This document shows positions 11,201 through 21,500 of a stretch of 64,000 nucleotides of DNA, in pieces. Positions within the stretch are counted from its first letter, which is position 1; each line of letters opens with the position of its first letter. The DNA is from Lytechinus variegatus. Taxonomy: Eukaryota; Echinodermata; Echinoidea; Temnopleuroida; Toxopneustidae. A program made the position numbers and the translations under genes. The stretch covers positions 22,439,298 to 22,503,297 of the forward strand of contig NC_054756.1 of NCBI RefSeq assembly GCF_018143015.1. Reading direction: 5' to 3'. The notes beneath the pieces were generated by a model. It saw only the letters and a program-made list of their open reading frames with translations. It was not told the origin of the DNA and did no database searches.

Positions 11201-11239
11201 TGAAACGCTTAACATCCTACAGGCTTACCTTTCTGCCAT
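5121..11239 (-). CDS. BSDC1: BSD domain-containing protein 1 homologue, 5' five exons (3' end not found)
   Basis: Five coding exons on the minus strand: 11239-11229, 11083-10999, 8676-8560, 7877-7695 and 5288-5121, all with GT-AG junctions. They join in frame into 188 residues. The start is ATGGCAGAAAG in the first exon, joined to an in-frame second exon, giving MAESNAMSKEEGEAGDVGGN; vertebrate BSDC1 also starts MAE. Order of recognisable parts: a WWGGLLKTVQEK helix, a second amphipathic helix (MRKDLGEFGTTIQRDTAQAA), a KVGFSKLLTGLSQSL segment, and the start of the BSD domain (TDPTTYCSDPDG, GEISELL, VRALYTKL). The second BSD half (a WHRYFY-type motif in BSDC1) should lie in the next exon, which I could not find to the left. 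BSD domains are three-helix modules of TFIIH p62, synapse-associated and DOS2-like proteins; the role of BSDC1 is poorly known. Identification is by recalled similarity over the whole visible length. Confidence 0.85.
5289..6083. other. BSDC1 intron 4, unassigned part
   Basis: No exon seen. AGAACAG(T/A)TGACTCGGTGGAGAATATGAATT occurs at about 5431 and 6031, a dispersed repeat. Confidence 0.5.
6084..6712. mobile_element. TIR element M
   Basis: AGTCCAAACTTCGCGCGTG on the left pairs with CACGAAGTTTGGACACCCC on the right, about 625 bases apart. An internal GTGCGCGAAGTTAGGTCACA repeats part of the end near 6460. No coding frame. In BSDC1 intron 4. Confidence 0.6.
6870..7146 (-). mobile_element. tRNA-derived SINE, copy 1
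   Basis: Minus strand begins GGAGCGTTGTGGCCCAGTGG (A box) and has GGGTTCGAATCCCAGCCATG (B box), then a body with GCTGCACTCGACCCAGGTGA and a TAATAATAA-type tail. Same family as 8726-8997 and 54200-54427. Confidence 0.85.
7695..7877 (-). CDS. BSDC1: BSDC1 exon 4
   Basis: Acceptor ATACAACAG and donor GCCAGG/GTAAGG, 61 codons. Encodes a Glu-rich start, VGFSKLLTGLSQSLTP, a Ser/Lys/Asp-rich linker and FDKAR. I preferred this donor over a weaker CAA/GTACAC 27 bases downstream because it gives DKAR-ARLHAMQTDP, close to the vertebrate TKARLYSLQSDP. Confidence 0.85.
8560..8676 (-). CDS. BSDC1: BSDC1 exon 3
   Basis: Acceptor CTGTACAG, donor CTCAAG/GTAATA, 39 codons in phase 0. Encodes SGSAWVQMRKDLGEFGTTIQ and RDTAQAAASTATLIKEQLK, corresponding to the amphipathic helices after the WW motif in BSDC1. 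Confidence 0.9.
8726..8997 (-). mobile_element. tRNA-derived SINE, copy 2
   Basis: Same head (GTTGTGGCCCAGTGGATTAG, GGGTTCGAATCCCAGCCATG) and body as copy 1. In BSDC1 intron 2, beginning about 50 bases upstream of the exon 3 acceptor. Confidence 0.85.
9124..9568. mobile_element. Foldback with rearranged arms and a tRNA-like insert
   Basis: The left arm 9124-9225 has two halves. The complement of its first half lies at 9254-9300, that of its second half at 9504-9568, with unrelated sequence at 9301-9503 between them. The middle part holds a tRNA-like stretch (9395-9466). Confidence 0.7.
9395..9466 (+). repeat. tRNA-like (SINE head) sequence
   Basis: AGCCTGGTGGTTGAGTCGC resembles an A box; GGTTCGAATCCCACTGGTTC is a B box and acceptor-arm-like end, about 40 bases later. 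No clean cloverleaf with CCA context, so more likely SINE-derived than a functional tRNA. Confidence 0.5.
9727..9858. mobile_element. MITE family E, copy 2
   Basis: GGGACCCGTAACACAAAGCT and CTCTGTGTTACGGAACCC enclose an AT-rich foldback with GATCG near both ends. It touches the family D copy at 9859. Confidence 0.75.
9859..10300. mobile_element. MITE family D, two adjacent copies
   Basis: Copy at 9859-10118 (CCGTCTTACAAAGAGCTGCG ... CTTTGTAAGACAGGGACC) directly followed by a partial copy at 10121-10300 (CATCTTACAAAGAGTTACGA ...). Confidence 0.72.
10301..10990. other. BSDC1 intron 2, unassigned part
   Basis: AT-rich; GGTACCGGTACGGTAC short palindrome at about 10651. Nothing else recognised. 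Confidence 0.5.
10999..11083 (-). CDS. BSDC1: BSDC1 exon 2
   Basis: Acceptor TTCGTACAG and donor GAAAAG/GTAAGG. Encodes an acidic/Gly-rich start and NWWGGLLKTVQEK, matching the WW-x-x-WL...VKEK segment of vertebrate BSDC1. Ends in phase 0. Confidence 0.85.
11229..11239 (-). CDS. BSDC1: BSDC1 exon 1 (start codon exon)
   Basis: ATGGCAGAAAG followed by the donor GTAAGC. Only 11 coding bases, too short for ordinary gene finding. It is supported because it joins in frame to the exon at 11083 and restores the MAE start seen in vertebrate BSDC1. A later in-frame ATG at 11076 is the alternative start. Confidence 0.7.
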
Positions 11240-11402
11240 TTTTCTGCTTCTGCTTTGTTGTCATTTATGACGAGTCGATTTCGATGTTGTGTTTTTGCAA
11301 TGAGCAAATAACGCAAAATAAACGGCAGAGGGCGCTCGACCTTCTCTGTGACGGTTTTTCATTCATGAATTATTAACTCCTATTTTCTTTCTCATATTTA
11401 AA

Positions 11403-11622
11403 TTGTTTTATATTCCTTCGTTTCTTCTTTCCATCCTTCCTTCGTATCTTCTTTCCCTTTTTCCTTGATCATCCCTTCCTTCCGTCCTTCCTCCCTCCCA
11501 CCCTCACTCCCTCTCCCTTTTTTCTTTCTTTCTTTCTTTCTTTCTTTAATTCTGTCTTTCTTTCCTAATTCTTTTTTCCTTAATTCTTTCTTTCTTCCTT
11601 TTTTCCTTCTCTCATAATAATC
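11403..11622 (+). repeat. Pyrimidine-rich CTTT/CCTT tract
   Basis: About 220 bases almost free of purines on this strand, with (CTTT)n at 11522-11547. Polypurine/polypyrimidine tract. Confidence 0.9.
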
Positions 11623-11840
11623 CATGAGGGTTTATAATATAATGCCTAGTATGCTGACCCCCCCCCCCAAGCATGATACAGGTTCTGGGAAAACAGTCGA
11701 ACTCGATCACCGATCTCTATCCTTCAGCACCTGAAATCAAGTAGAGTATGTTAAAATGTTATACTTTGTTTGAATTATTATACTAAAATAACTCTCAAGT
11801 GTTCTACATTGAAATATTATTATTATTATCGTCTTCATTA

Positions 11841-12407
11841 CCCGGGGGGCCACTTCCATTCACGAGTGGATACCATACATGCCACCATGGGGTCTCGAAA
11901 AGCACTCTATATAAACACGTAATTTCCATATTCTAAAAAATGCACCCCTTAACAAGTATTGGCGTGTGAAACCCTACCCTTAACAAGTATTGGAAACAAA
12001 ACGATACTCTTGGCAAATATTCCCTGAAATGGAACCCTAAACAAGTACAGGAATGTTTTATTGTTACGGGTCCTTCGGTCGTCGGCTTTACCTTATTTGG
12101 TGACGAACCCACCTTCTACACCTCGCGCAAATCGGACTCTAACATGTCTAAACACGAAGTGTTGGGGCAAAAAGGACATATTTTATAAAATATTTTAATT
12201 TTGTTTTATCATCCCCGAAAATTCGATCCTAAACACGTAATTTTCCTAGCGAAATAGATACCCTTTTTTCATTATTTTTGTGTTTTTGACACCCTTATCA
12301 CGTTACGTACGTCACGTGCCCTATCGTGAAAAGAACATCCTTTTTACGTGTTTTTTGGTCGCGCATGGTATCCACTCGTCAATGTAAATTATAAGTGACC
12401 CCCCGGG
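11841..12407 (-). mobile_element. TIR element family B, copy 2
   Basis: Reverse orientation relative to copy 1 and similar in most of its length, e.g. AACAAGTATTGGAAACAAAA and GTCCTTCGGTCGTCG. Ends CCCGGGGGGCCACTTCCATT and TGACCCCCCGGG. It abuts an ATC-type simple-repeat array at 12408. Confidence 0.82.
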
Positions 12408-12762
12408 CATCATCATCATCATCCATCATCAGCATCATCAGCATCATCATCATCCTTATCATCAACAACAACAACAACATCATCATCATTATCATCATCA
12501 CTGACAACACCATCATTCATCATCATTTTCATCATCATCATCCATCATCATCCATCATGTCCATTATCATCATCATCATGATCATCATCATCATCATCAT
12601 CCATTATCATCTATCATCATTATCATCATCCATCATCATCATCCATTATCATCCATCATCATCCTCATCACCATCATCATCATCCATCATCATCCATTAT
12701 CATCCATCATCATCATCATCATCTATTATCATCCATCATCATCACCATCATCATCATCTATT

Positions 12763-12794
<32 letters not shown>

Positions 12795-13342
12795 TTATCA
12801 TCAATCATCATCTTCATCACCATCATCTATTATCATCCATCATCATCATCATCCATTATCATCCATCATCATCATCTATTATCATCCATCATCATCATCA
12901 TCATCATCATCCATCATCCATCATCATCATCCATTATTATCCATCATCATCATCATCCATCATCATCATTTATTATCATCCATCATCATCATCATCATCC
13001 ATTATCATCCATCATCATCATCCATCATCATCCATCATCATCATCCATTATCATCCATCATCATCATCCATTATCATCCATCATCATCATCATCTATTAT
13101 CATCCATCATCATCATCCATTATCATCCATCATCATCATCCATCATCATCCATCATCATCATCCATTATCATCCATCATCATCATCCATTATCATCCATC
13201 ATCATCATTATCCATTATCATCCATCATCATCCATCATCATCATCAATTTTCATCCATCGTCATCATCATCATCATCCATTATCATCCATCATCATCATC
13301 CATTATCATCCATCATCATCATCATCCTCATCATCATCATTA
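12408..13342 (+). repeat. ATC-type simple/compound repeat array
   Basis: About 930 bases of CATCATC with interspersed CCATTATC, forming loose higher-order units such as CATCATCATCCATTATCATC. It opens a 344-codon Ser/His/Ile frame that is an artefact of the repeat. Confidence 0.95.
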
Positions 13343-13619
13343 CTATTTTGCGTTACCTGTGCCTTGGAGACGGAAAGCGAACTGGATTACTTGTATGATC
13401 CCCAGGTCTCTTCTTTCAATATAAATTGATTGGAGTGCAGGTTTGACCACACTATACTATACTGATACGAACAGGGCGGTGACTTTTAATGTACAAATGA
13501 AAATGATGGTCACTCTCCTCTACACGAGGCCTATCAGAGGGACAGAGTGTTTTCACCAAAATCCACTGTAGCATAGTCTGCATGTATGGCGGACACGTTT
13601 ATTCACAACGCAGGCTTCA

Positions 13620-13710
13620 GTTGTCCGCCCGGGCTGGATTCGAACCCACGACCTTTTGTTCACAGGCAGCTCTGCTCTACCATGTTTACCGATTGATCTA
13701 ACAAGTTCCC
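13620..13710 (-). repeat. tRNA-like sequence, different SINE family
   Basis: Minus strand GATCAATCGGTAAACATGGTAGAGC and then GGTCGTGGGTTCGAATCCAG. Pol III A/B-box-like spacing, not a clean tRNA. Confidence 0.5.
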
Positions 13711-14685
13711 TTCTTCCCTTTTCAGCTATTTTCATAGTATACATTGACTTTATTCAATGCCTATTACAGATTCATATAGCCAATCTTATCATATTTTCAT
13801 ATTGTGCATGAGCAACAAGAGATAAATGACAATCACATAATACAACGATGCCATAAGCGAGAGATCGGGATTTCTCATTTCATTTTTATTTATCATAAAA
13901 TAATTACACGGTTCAATTTTTTTCACACATCCCTGTCTGATAACTAAATGAATTTTACAGTAGTTGTTTAGAAAGTTTGGACAAGTGTTCCAATTAAGTC
14001 TTAAAGAAGAGTGGATATTATACAAATATACCAGGCATTGAGTAAGTATAGTGGGAATTATTTTCCGATGTTGGTCTGGCATCATGCTACTAGTAATAGT
14101 CGACCATTCCATCATTGACGTCACAGAATAGCACATTTTCTACGGTGGACGTTTCATTTTCGACATCATCGCAAAATATTCATTATGATAAGTATAGGTT
14201 TGGTCACATGATGCTATTTAAACCAATCAGCATACAGGATTTAATTTATGTAGGATATAATGAAAATTAAATTGCACTGTCAAGTTCATATATAGGGTTG
14301 TATACAAAAATAATATTTTTTTTACTGTGCAAGAGAAATAAATTAACACATATTGACATAGGTTTAATGCCACATCACACCGAGTAAATCGATTCCAGAC
14401 CGTAGTGAACGCTTTTAGGCTCTTTCAAACATATCATCGGTAATTTTGAAGTCGGTTCAAGTTTAGATGCATAAGAACAGATTTAGAGTTCAAGCCCCCC
14501 CCCCGTAACATCCTACTGTGTTTTTTTTCCTTAGAAAGGAAGTAATTGTTGCTATTATTATTAATTGATCAAAATTAAGTAATTGCCTTATTTAATCGAT
14601 ATCGTAAGAGTACATCCCGAACTAAAACACACACACACCTTATGCATTTGACGTCATATGCACACCGCGCCCCCTCAGATGCGAA

Positions 14686-14927
14686 AGCCAGCAAAGTCAA
14701 CATAAATTATGAAATGCATGTTTGTTCAAAAAAAAATCTAGATCTGAATGTATATCCATAAAGTCATTGATCTCTTGACAATTTGGTGTGTTTGTTTACA
14801 AAGGACATTTTGCAAATTTCCTGTAGAAAAAATTATGACACTGATGGATTTCCATAGAGTTACGATCGATTGGATCAATCGTAACTCTTAGTACAGCTGT
14901 AGTAAGACGGGGGTGGACGGGGCCCTG
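14686..14927. mobile_element. MITE family D, partial copy
   Basis: Shares TTGGTGTGTTTGTTTACAAA and ATGACACTGATGGATTTCCA with other copies; right end carries TAAGACGGGG and GGGGCCC. Left end is degraded. Confidence 0.65.
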
Positions 14928-15030
14928 ATCTGTAATACAGATCGCCAACATGACCAACGCACTCAATGAAATGGCTTCAGCCTCTAAGATGGCGGTGCTT
15001 TGACGTCAATGCATAAGGCATATGGCGGAT

Positions 15031-15267
15031 TTATATGCTGAAATAAGCGGATCCGATCAAACTACGATCCTGGTAATCCCATGTTTGGATGGTCACGCTA
15101 CTACCCTCGAGTTGGAAAGAGCAGGCAGAACCCGGATCAGACACGAAGCAAGTGGTGAAGAGCGCGAGCTCGAACTCGGGACTGACACCGTGCATGAGTG
15201 AGGACAACGTCTTCACATAGGTGCTGGAGCCATCCTTGACGCTGAATTGCATTAGAATCAGGTCGGG
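15031..15267 (-). CDS. ENDOU: EndoU gene exon 6: catalytic Lys and C-terminus
   Basis: Acceptor TATGTTACAG; stop codon at 15033-15031. Encodes PDLILMQFSVKDG, VSPEFELALFTTCFVSD and the ending VTIQTWDYQDRSLIGSAYFS followed by I. The Lys of SVKDG aligns with the third catalytic residue of XendoU. Confidence 0.95.
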   Translation of the reverse strand, partial: PDLILMQFSVKDGSSTYVKTLSSLMHGVSPEFELALFTTCFVSDPGSACSFQLEGSSVTIQTWDYQDRSLIGSAYFSI

Positions 15268-15483
15268 CTGTAACATAATGGCAAAAAAGGGGGAGGGAAA
15301 AAACTACAGTTAACCAAGTTAAGTATTTCCTAAGATTAGGGATTGTCAAGAGTCAAGTAGGCCTCATCCCCCAATCCTTTTGGTGATCAGTGGTAATTCT
15401 AGAATAATTTCGGATAGGGTCAGTTACTAAACTTTAGTATACTACTACTTCTACTGCTACTTCTACTACTACCACTGCTACTG

Positions 15484-15544
<61 letters not shown>

Positions 15545-18500
15545 CACTACCACTACCAATACTACTACCACTACTATCTATACTAATACTACTATTGCCA
15601 TGATTACTACCACTTTTACTTCTACTACTACTCCTATTCATACCATAATACTTTTTCTTTTTTTCTTCATCGTCATCTTCTTCTTCTCCTAGATCTTCAT
15701 CATATTTCTTTTAATTGTTTAATGCCATCCTTGATTATGTTTTTTATGATAATGACTAAAATTCTTACATTGGCTTGCTCGACATATCCATAATAATTCG
15801 CTTTTCCTTCCTTTTCCAAGAGGTAAAACTGAAACCAGTTATGAAAACCAGAGACGGCCCCATTCTTGATCTCCCCGACGAAGGTGTGTTCAAAAGCAGA
15901 AGAATCCATCGGCCCGCTTGATCTGGAATAGAGCTGGAACCATATGCCCTCAATGTACGTCTTGAAATCACTCTCGTTGTCAAAGTACCCTGTCGAAAAA
16001 AGAGAAAGAAAGACAAATGACAATGTTGAAATTCATGGAATTGATTTTCAATACATCAGTATATCAAAATATGTTGAATATTGACAACTGAATTGGGGGA
16101 AAAGTATTCCTGTCATGGTACATAATTTATATGCATGCTGACTATACATGTATAATAAACATCCCAAACTACAATAAGAAAATACACACGGAAGACAACC
16201 CACACACAGAACTTGACACATAGGCCTACCCTCATAATATACTTACGCATCGGAATAGTAAAGAAGACATTTGATTGATTGATTGATTGATTTTATTTGG
16301 CAAGTCACCATAACATATATACAGTAGCATTAAAACAACAGGCTTGCACAGGATGACCCACGAAAGCTCGAAAGCTTATTTCCAGTGGGGTCCTGAATTA
16401 AGATAATAAAATGGTTCAATTATACTATTTACATATTAAAAATGAAGGAAAAAAAATCAGAATTTAGTATTACCAATAAATAATATATATAGACAAGAAA
16501 TTAGATATATACAAGAATATAACGAAGAAGAAGAAGAAAAGAAGGAGAAGGAAGAGGAGCAACAGAAGAATAATGGGGACGAGGAGTAGGAGACGGAAGA
16601 AACTGATAACGAAGGAAAATAAATAAGGAGAAGAACAACAGCAAAAACGTTGACGACAATAACAACACGAAGAGGAGAATAGGAAGAGATAAAAGAAATA
16701 GAAATAGAAGAAAGAACATATCGAAGCTTCAATCACACTATGTAAAATACATAATAATACCTGGTAGAGAAGAGAAAAGACCTAGGTCAGTATTCAGGCT
16801 TAATCAACCGTATAACATATCATTTGCATCTTCTTTTTGACTCTCAAGTGAAAGATATTCTTTCAATTTCCTCTTAAAATGCAAAAAGTTTCCTATTTCC
16901 TTTATATAATTGGGAAGGGAATTCCAATGTTTTATAGCATTGTAATAAAAGGAGTTACCAATACTCCCTATCCTTTCTGGTAAGCAAAAGTTGAAATGGC
17001 TGTTTCTTGTATTATAGTTATGTATTTCGGTAACGAGATTAAAGTTTGATCCAATGTAATGGTTCGATCTATTGTGATAGATTTTATGCACGTGGTGCAA
17101 AATAAGCTGCTTTGATCTTTTGTTGACTTCAAGAAAACCTGCTCCAGTGAGTTCGGTATAGCCAACATGGGTTCTGGGACCAGAACAGTTAATGAATCTA
17201 ACAATTTTATTCTGTATAATTTTCAACTTCTTTTTATCGAGTTCGCTTATGCCACTATACCAAGCAGGGTTAGCATAGTCAAATAAACTCTGAATAAGTG
17301 CAAAACAGAGAATACGCCTTGCTTTTTGATCCATACAACTTTGATACCTGTACAAAAATTTCAAACGGGCATTCGCCTTTTTTACGATTGATTCTACTAA
17401 AGATGAAAATGAAAGGGAGCTAGTCAACTCAATGCCTAAATACTTTACAGATTCTTTCCTCTGAATTATCTTATTATTGTATGATACTTCAAATTCAAAT
17501 GAAGTTTTATGATTACTTTTAGAACAAAACAGAATGCTTTCGGTTTTGCCTAAGTGTAACGATAATCTATTATCAGTCATCCAATCGACACATGTAGACA
17601 GCTGTTCGCTAAGTTTTTCCTCAACAAATTTTGGGTTGGAATTTGAACAAAGTAGTACGCTATCATCTGCATACAATAATAATTTACAGCCAGCTTTTAT
17701 ACAAATAGACATGTCATTGATATAAGTTGAAAATAGGATTGGGCCTAAAATACTTCCCTGTGGAACTCCACACGTTATAGGCATAATTTTGGAACGAATA
17801 TCGCGAATAGCCACTACTTGATGTCGATTCGACAAGTAGGATTTGAACCATGCTACAGTAGCCTGGTTAAAACCCAATATTTGTAATTTTTTTAATAAGA
17901 TGCCGTGATTAACTGTATCAAATGCTTTTTGAAGATCTAGAAGTACCATCCCAACGAATTGTCCCTTAGAAATATTTGTTCTCAGATAATCAGTCAAGTG
18001 AATAAGGCATGTCTCGGTCGAATAGTCATGTCGAAAACCTGACTGATATTCGTAAATCATATCAGTTTCTTTAAAATATTTTTCGATCTGAACACATACC
18101 GCCTTTTCAAGAATTTTGGATACTATGCTTAAAACACTGATAGGTCTATAGTTTTCAACAGCAGTTTTATCTTTCTTCTTATGAATAGGAGTTACTTTTG
18201 CAATTTTCATATCCTCTGGGAAAGTGCTAGTAAAGATAGATAGATTTATCAAGAAATTTAATGGTTTGTACAAACTCTTTGCTCCTTCTTTTAGAAATTT
18301 AGCAGGTATCAAATCTAAACCAGTGCTTTTTGATACATTTAATTTACGCAACTCATTAAAAATGAATTGATCACTAACAGGTAATAATTCAAATTTATCT
18401 TGGCTTATATTTTTTTTTTCATAAAATTCACGAATCTTTTCACTGTCTGCACTAAAAATGTCTTTGCAAGATGGAAGTTTATCTACCAACGTAGCTGCGA

Positions 18501-21500
18501 CATTTGTAAAATAGGAATTGAATTCATTGGAAATAGTTATCTTATCATGACATAATTCTCCATCAATTGAAACGACTAATTCTTGGTCCTTTCCATTTTT
18601 CTTTTTTAATCCCAAACTTTTTAGATTCTGCCAAAGTCTTTTAGAATCATTTTTATTTTCTTCTATTTTATTTTGAAGGTACTCTAATTTGGCCTTTTTC
18701 ACCTCTCTTTGAACCATATTTCTTAATTTCTTGTATCTTTTGGAAAGCGTGTCATAATCCTGATCGCTTAGATTTTTCTTCATTTTTCTATACGCCACAT
18801 TTCTTTCTCGAATAAGAGAAATAATATCTTTAGTCATCCAGTTTTCTGATCTCTGTTTAATTCTAATCCGTTTTTGAGGCGCTATCATATTCAACGTTGA
18901 AATAAAAGTATTTTGAAAAATTGACCAAGCCTTATTTACGTCAGTGCATTGGGTTAAATCTGACCAATCAACGGCAGACAATTTAAGATTGAAAGATTCT
19001 TCGCTATATTTTTTCAACGATCTAATATCAGTGGTTCTGTGAACACCTATAGCCAGCCTAATTTTCTTTCGTGTACAGAAAGTAAAAGAATGGTCACTAA
19101 TACCAAGATCAATAACACCACTTTGACTTATTTTTTGTTCGTTATTACAAATCACATGGTCCAATAAAGAAGAACATGTGTGTGTGACACGGGTTGCATC
19201 TTTGATGAGTTGGCTAAATCCATGAAGACTCAATAAGTCAGTATATTTTTTGCCAGTGGAGATTTCTGAAATAGACAAACATTCATATCGCCTAAAAGTA
19301 TAATTTCATCATCTTTCTTTAATGTATCGAGAATATTTGACATCTTCTCAATAAATTGATTGCTTTTCGGAGGCCTATAAATGACGCCAGCAATAATTGG
19401 TTTTGATCTTGGTAGAAGCAAATTAATCCACAGTGATTCAGAATCACTTGTACTTAAAACATCTATGATATTGAATGCAATATCATTTCTGACATAAAAA
19501 CATACACCACCCCCAGAGCCTAATAATCTATCATTGCGTATTACTTTGTATCCATCTATATTGATTTCTTCATCGTTCACCGAGTCATTTAGCCATGTTT
19601 CTGTGAAAGCAATGACTGCAAGATTCTTTCTCTTAAAAAGAATTCGAAGTTCTGAAATTTTTGGTAGAATAGATCTAACATTTAGATGTACAAAGTGAAG
19701 ACCTTTTACAGCAAATATGTTTTCAAAATCTTGATAAAGTAAACTTGAATCCTTCGAGTTTTTTTGTTGTAAATTTGGCTCTGGAATGTATTCGGGTACC
19801 CGAATTTCTTCCTCACAGTTTACAATAGTATTATTGTAGTCATCAAATAAAGATTCACAGAAAGATGGTAAAAAACAGGTTGAACAAAACCATTCTTCAT
19901 CTGGGCTCAAATATAGATTTGAATATATTTCCAAGCTTATTTCTTGACAGTGAATATGATACCATCTTTTACAAGTGGAACAAAGAAGGCCGCACTGATT
20001 TGATTTTACTGGTTTTTCACAGTTTCCACATGGAAACTTAAATTTTGGGCCTGGGTTTGATTCAATATCACCAGACAATAATAAGAGAAGGAAAACAAAG
20101 ATTTTGGTCACTTCCATATTCATTAATTCTATGGAAGGGATCCATTTGTTTTGAAAATAATAAAAGTACAAATTGGGACATATCATTCTGAAGTTAATTT
20201 TTTCATAACAAGTCGTTTTGCAGGTAAATTCGTGCATAAACACAGAAATCACCAGGTTAATCAATGTGTTATATAAATCAAAATTTCCCATTTCCATCTT
20301 TGCCATCGTAGTATCATATTCTTCTATCCATCTAATAGGTATTTATGGAGATACATGTCTTTAACCATTTAGTAATGATCTCACTAACAGTAAATAGTCC
20401 TGCCACTCTCTTGTCGAAGTCCTCGATCTGGTTGTCTCACCATGCCTTCTAACATTTCCGTGTATGTTGGTCGTAGGAGTAGCTACGTCAGCATAGGACC
20501 TTCCATCAAAGAAGTTTGGACGTCGATGCTTCTGGTTTGGTAAGACACGGCGGATGTTTGCTGCGAAGATACCCTGGCCACCTTTGTTAAGGTGGACCCC
20601 ATCACGACCTAGGTGCTGCTCGCCGATGTTGTCATTGATGACGAACCCCCATGAGTTTCGCCTCGCAGTATCCTCAAGGTGGAGTTGACGAAGTCGATCC
20701 TCCTCTCTTGGTACCGCGACTCCCATCGTCTGTGGATGATGCCAGATAGGATGACCTTCAGCCCCTTTCTAGCAGCAATATTTCCTACGTCCACGATCTT
20801 GTTGTGTAGATATTTGGGGCCATCATTGGTGTTGTTTGTACCGACATGCACAATAACGGTACCTCCTCGAACGATGTCGGCACACTCGTTAGACATACAT
20901 GTCAGAATGTCTTCGGACCTGGCACCCGGAATGGAACGACATCTCACTTTCATTTTGCTTGCCAGGCGACGACCATCAATGTTCTTCAACATCGAATCTC
21001 CCAACAGAAGCACGTCGTGCGCCTTACGTCTCTGGCGTTGGTTGACCCCGACCTGTCTCCACTCACTGGCGGAATCCGACGATTCTTCTCCGTTCGCTTC
21101 TCCCTCCACTCCAAGAATCTCGAATCGGTTGCTAGTTGGAATGTTGGATACAAATTCTCTTGAATTCACAGTTGGAAGTTGAATGTTTAATGATGATTGT
21201 AGGATGCTCGAGTCTCCTTCGGCTGATGTTGTCTGTTGTACAAATGCATCGTCTATGTGATGAATGCTATGACAGTCTTCCACAACGATGGTGGAGGTTG
21301 AGGCGTCACGGACGTCTTTCTGTGCTTCCAGTCGCTTAAGTCTGTTGTCGATGTTTTTGACAGTGTCCAAGATTTCGAGTAGAATAGGCCTAACCGATTG
21401 ATCATCACAAGTAACATTCTCTCGCTTACTAGTAACCGACTCCTCTCTTCCATTACCAGCGATTGTGGCCTTTCCTGCGTCCATTGCTCTTTTTAGTCGA

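Larger units (their letters stand above)
13343..15030. other. Intergenic between EndoU 3' end and simple-repeat array
   Basis: Apart from the tRNA-like stretch and the family D remnant, nothing was recognised. The 3' UTR of the EndoU gene should lie just below 15031. Confidence 0.5.

Noticed and set aside
12395..13429. 344-codon open frame rich in Ser, His and Ile
   Set aside because: It is the translation of the ATC simple-repeat array. Stop-free by composition, with no domain and no splice or start context.
13789..14136. Minus-strand frame of 115 codons
   Set aside because: No recognisable family, no splice sites at sensible places, and it lies in AT-rich intergenic sequence.
20679..21182. 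Plus-strand frame of 167 codons opposite CR1 ORF1
   Set aside because: Antisense to the SAP/esterase ORF1, with no domain of its own.
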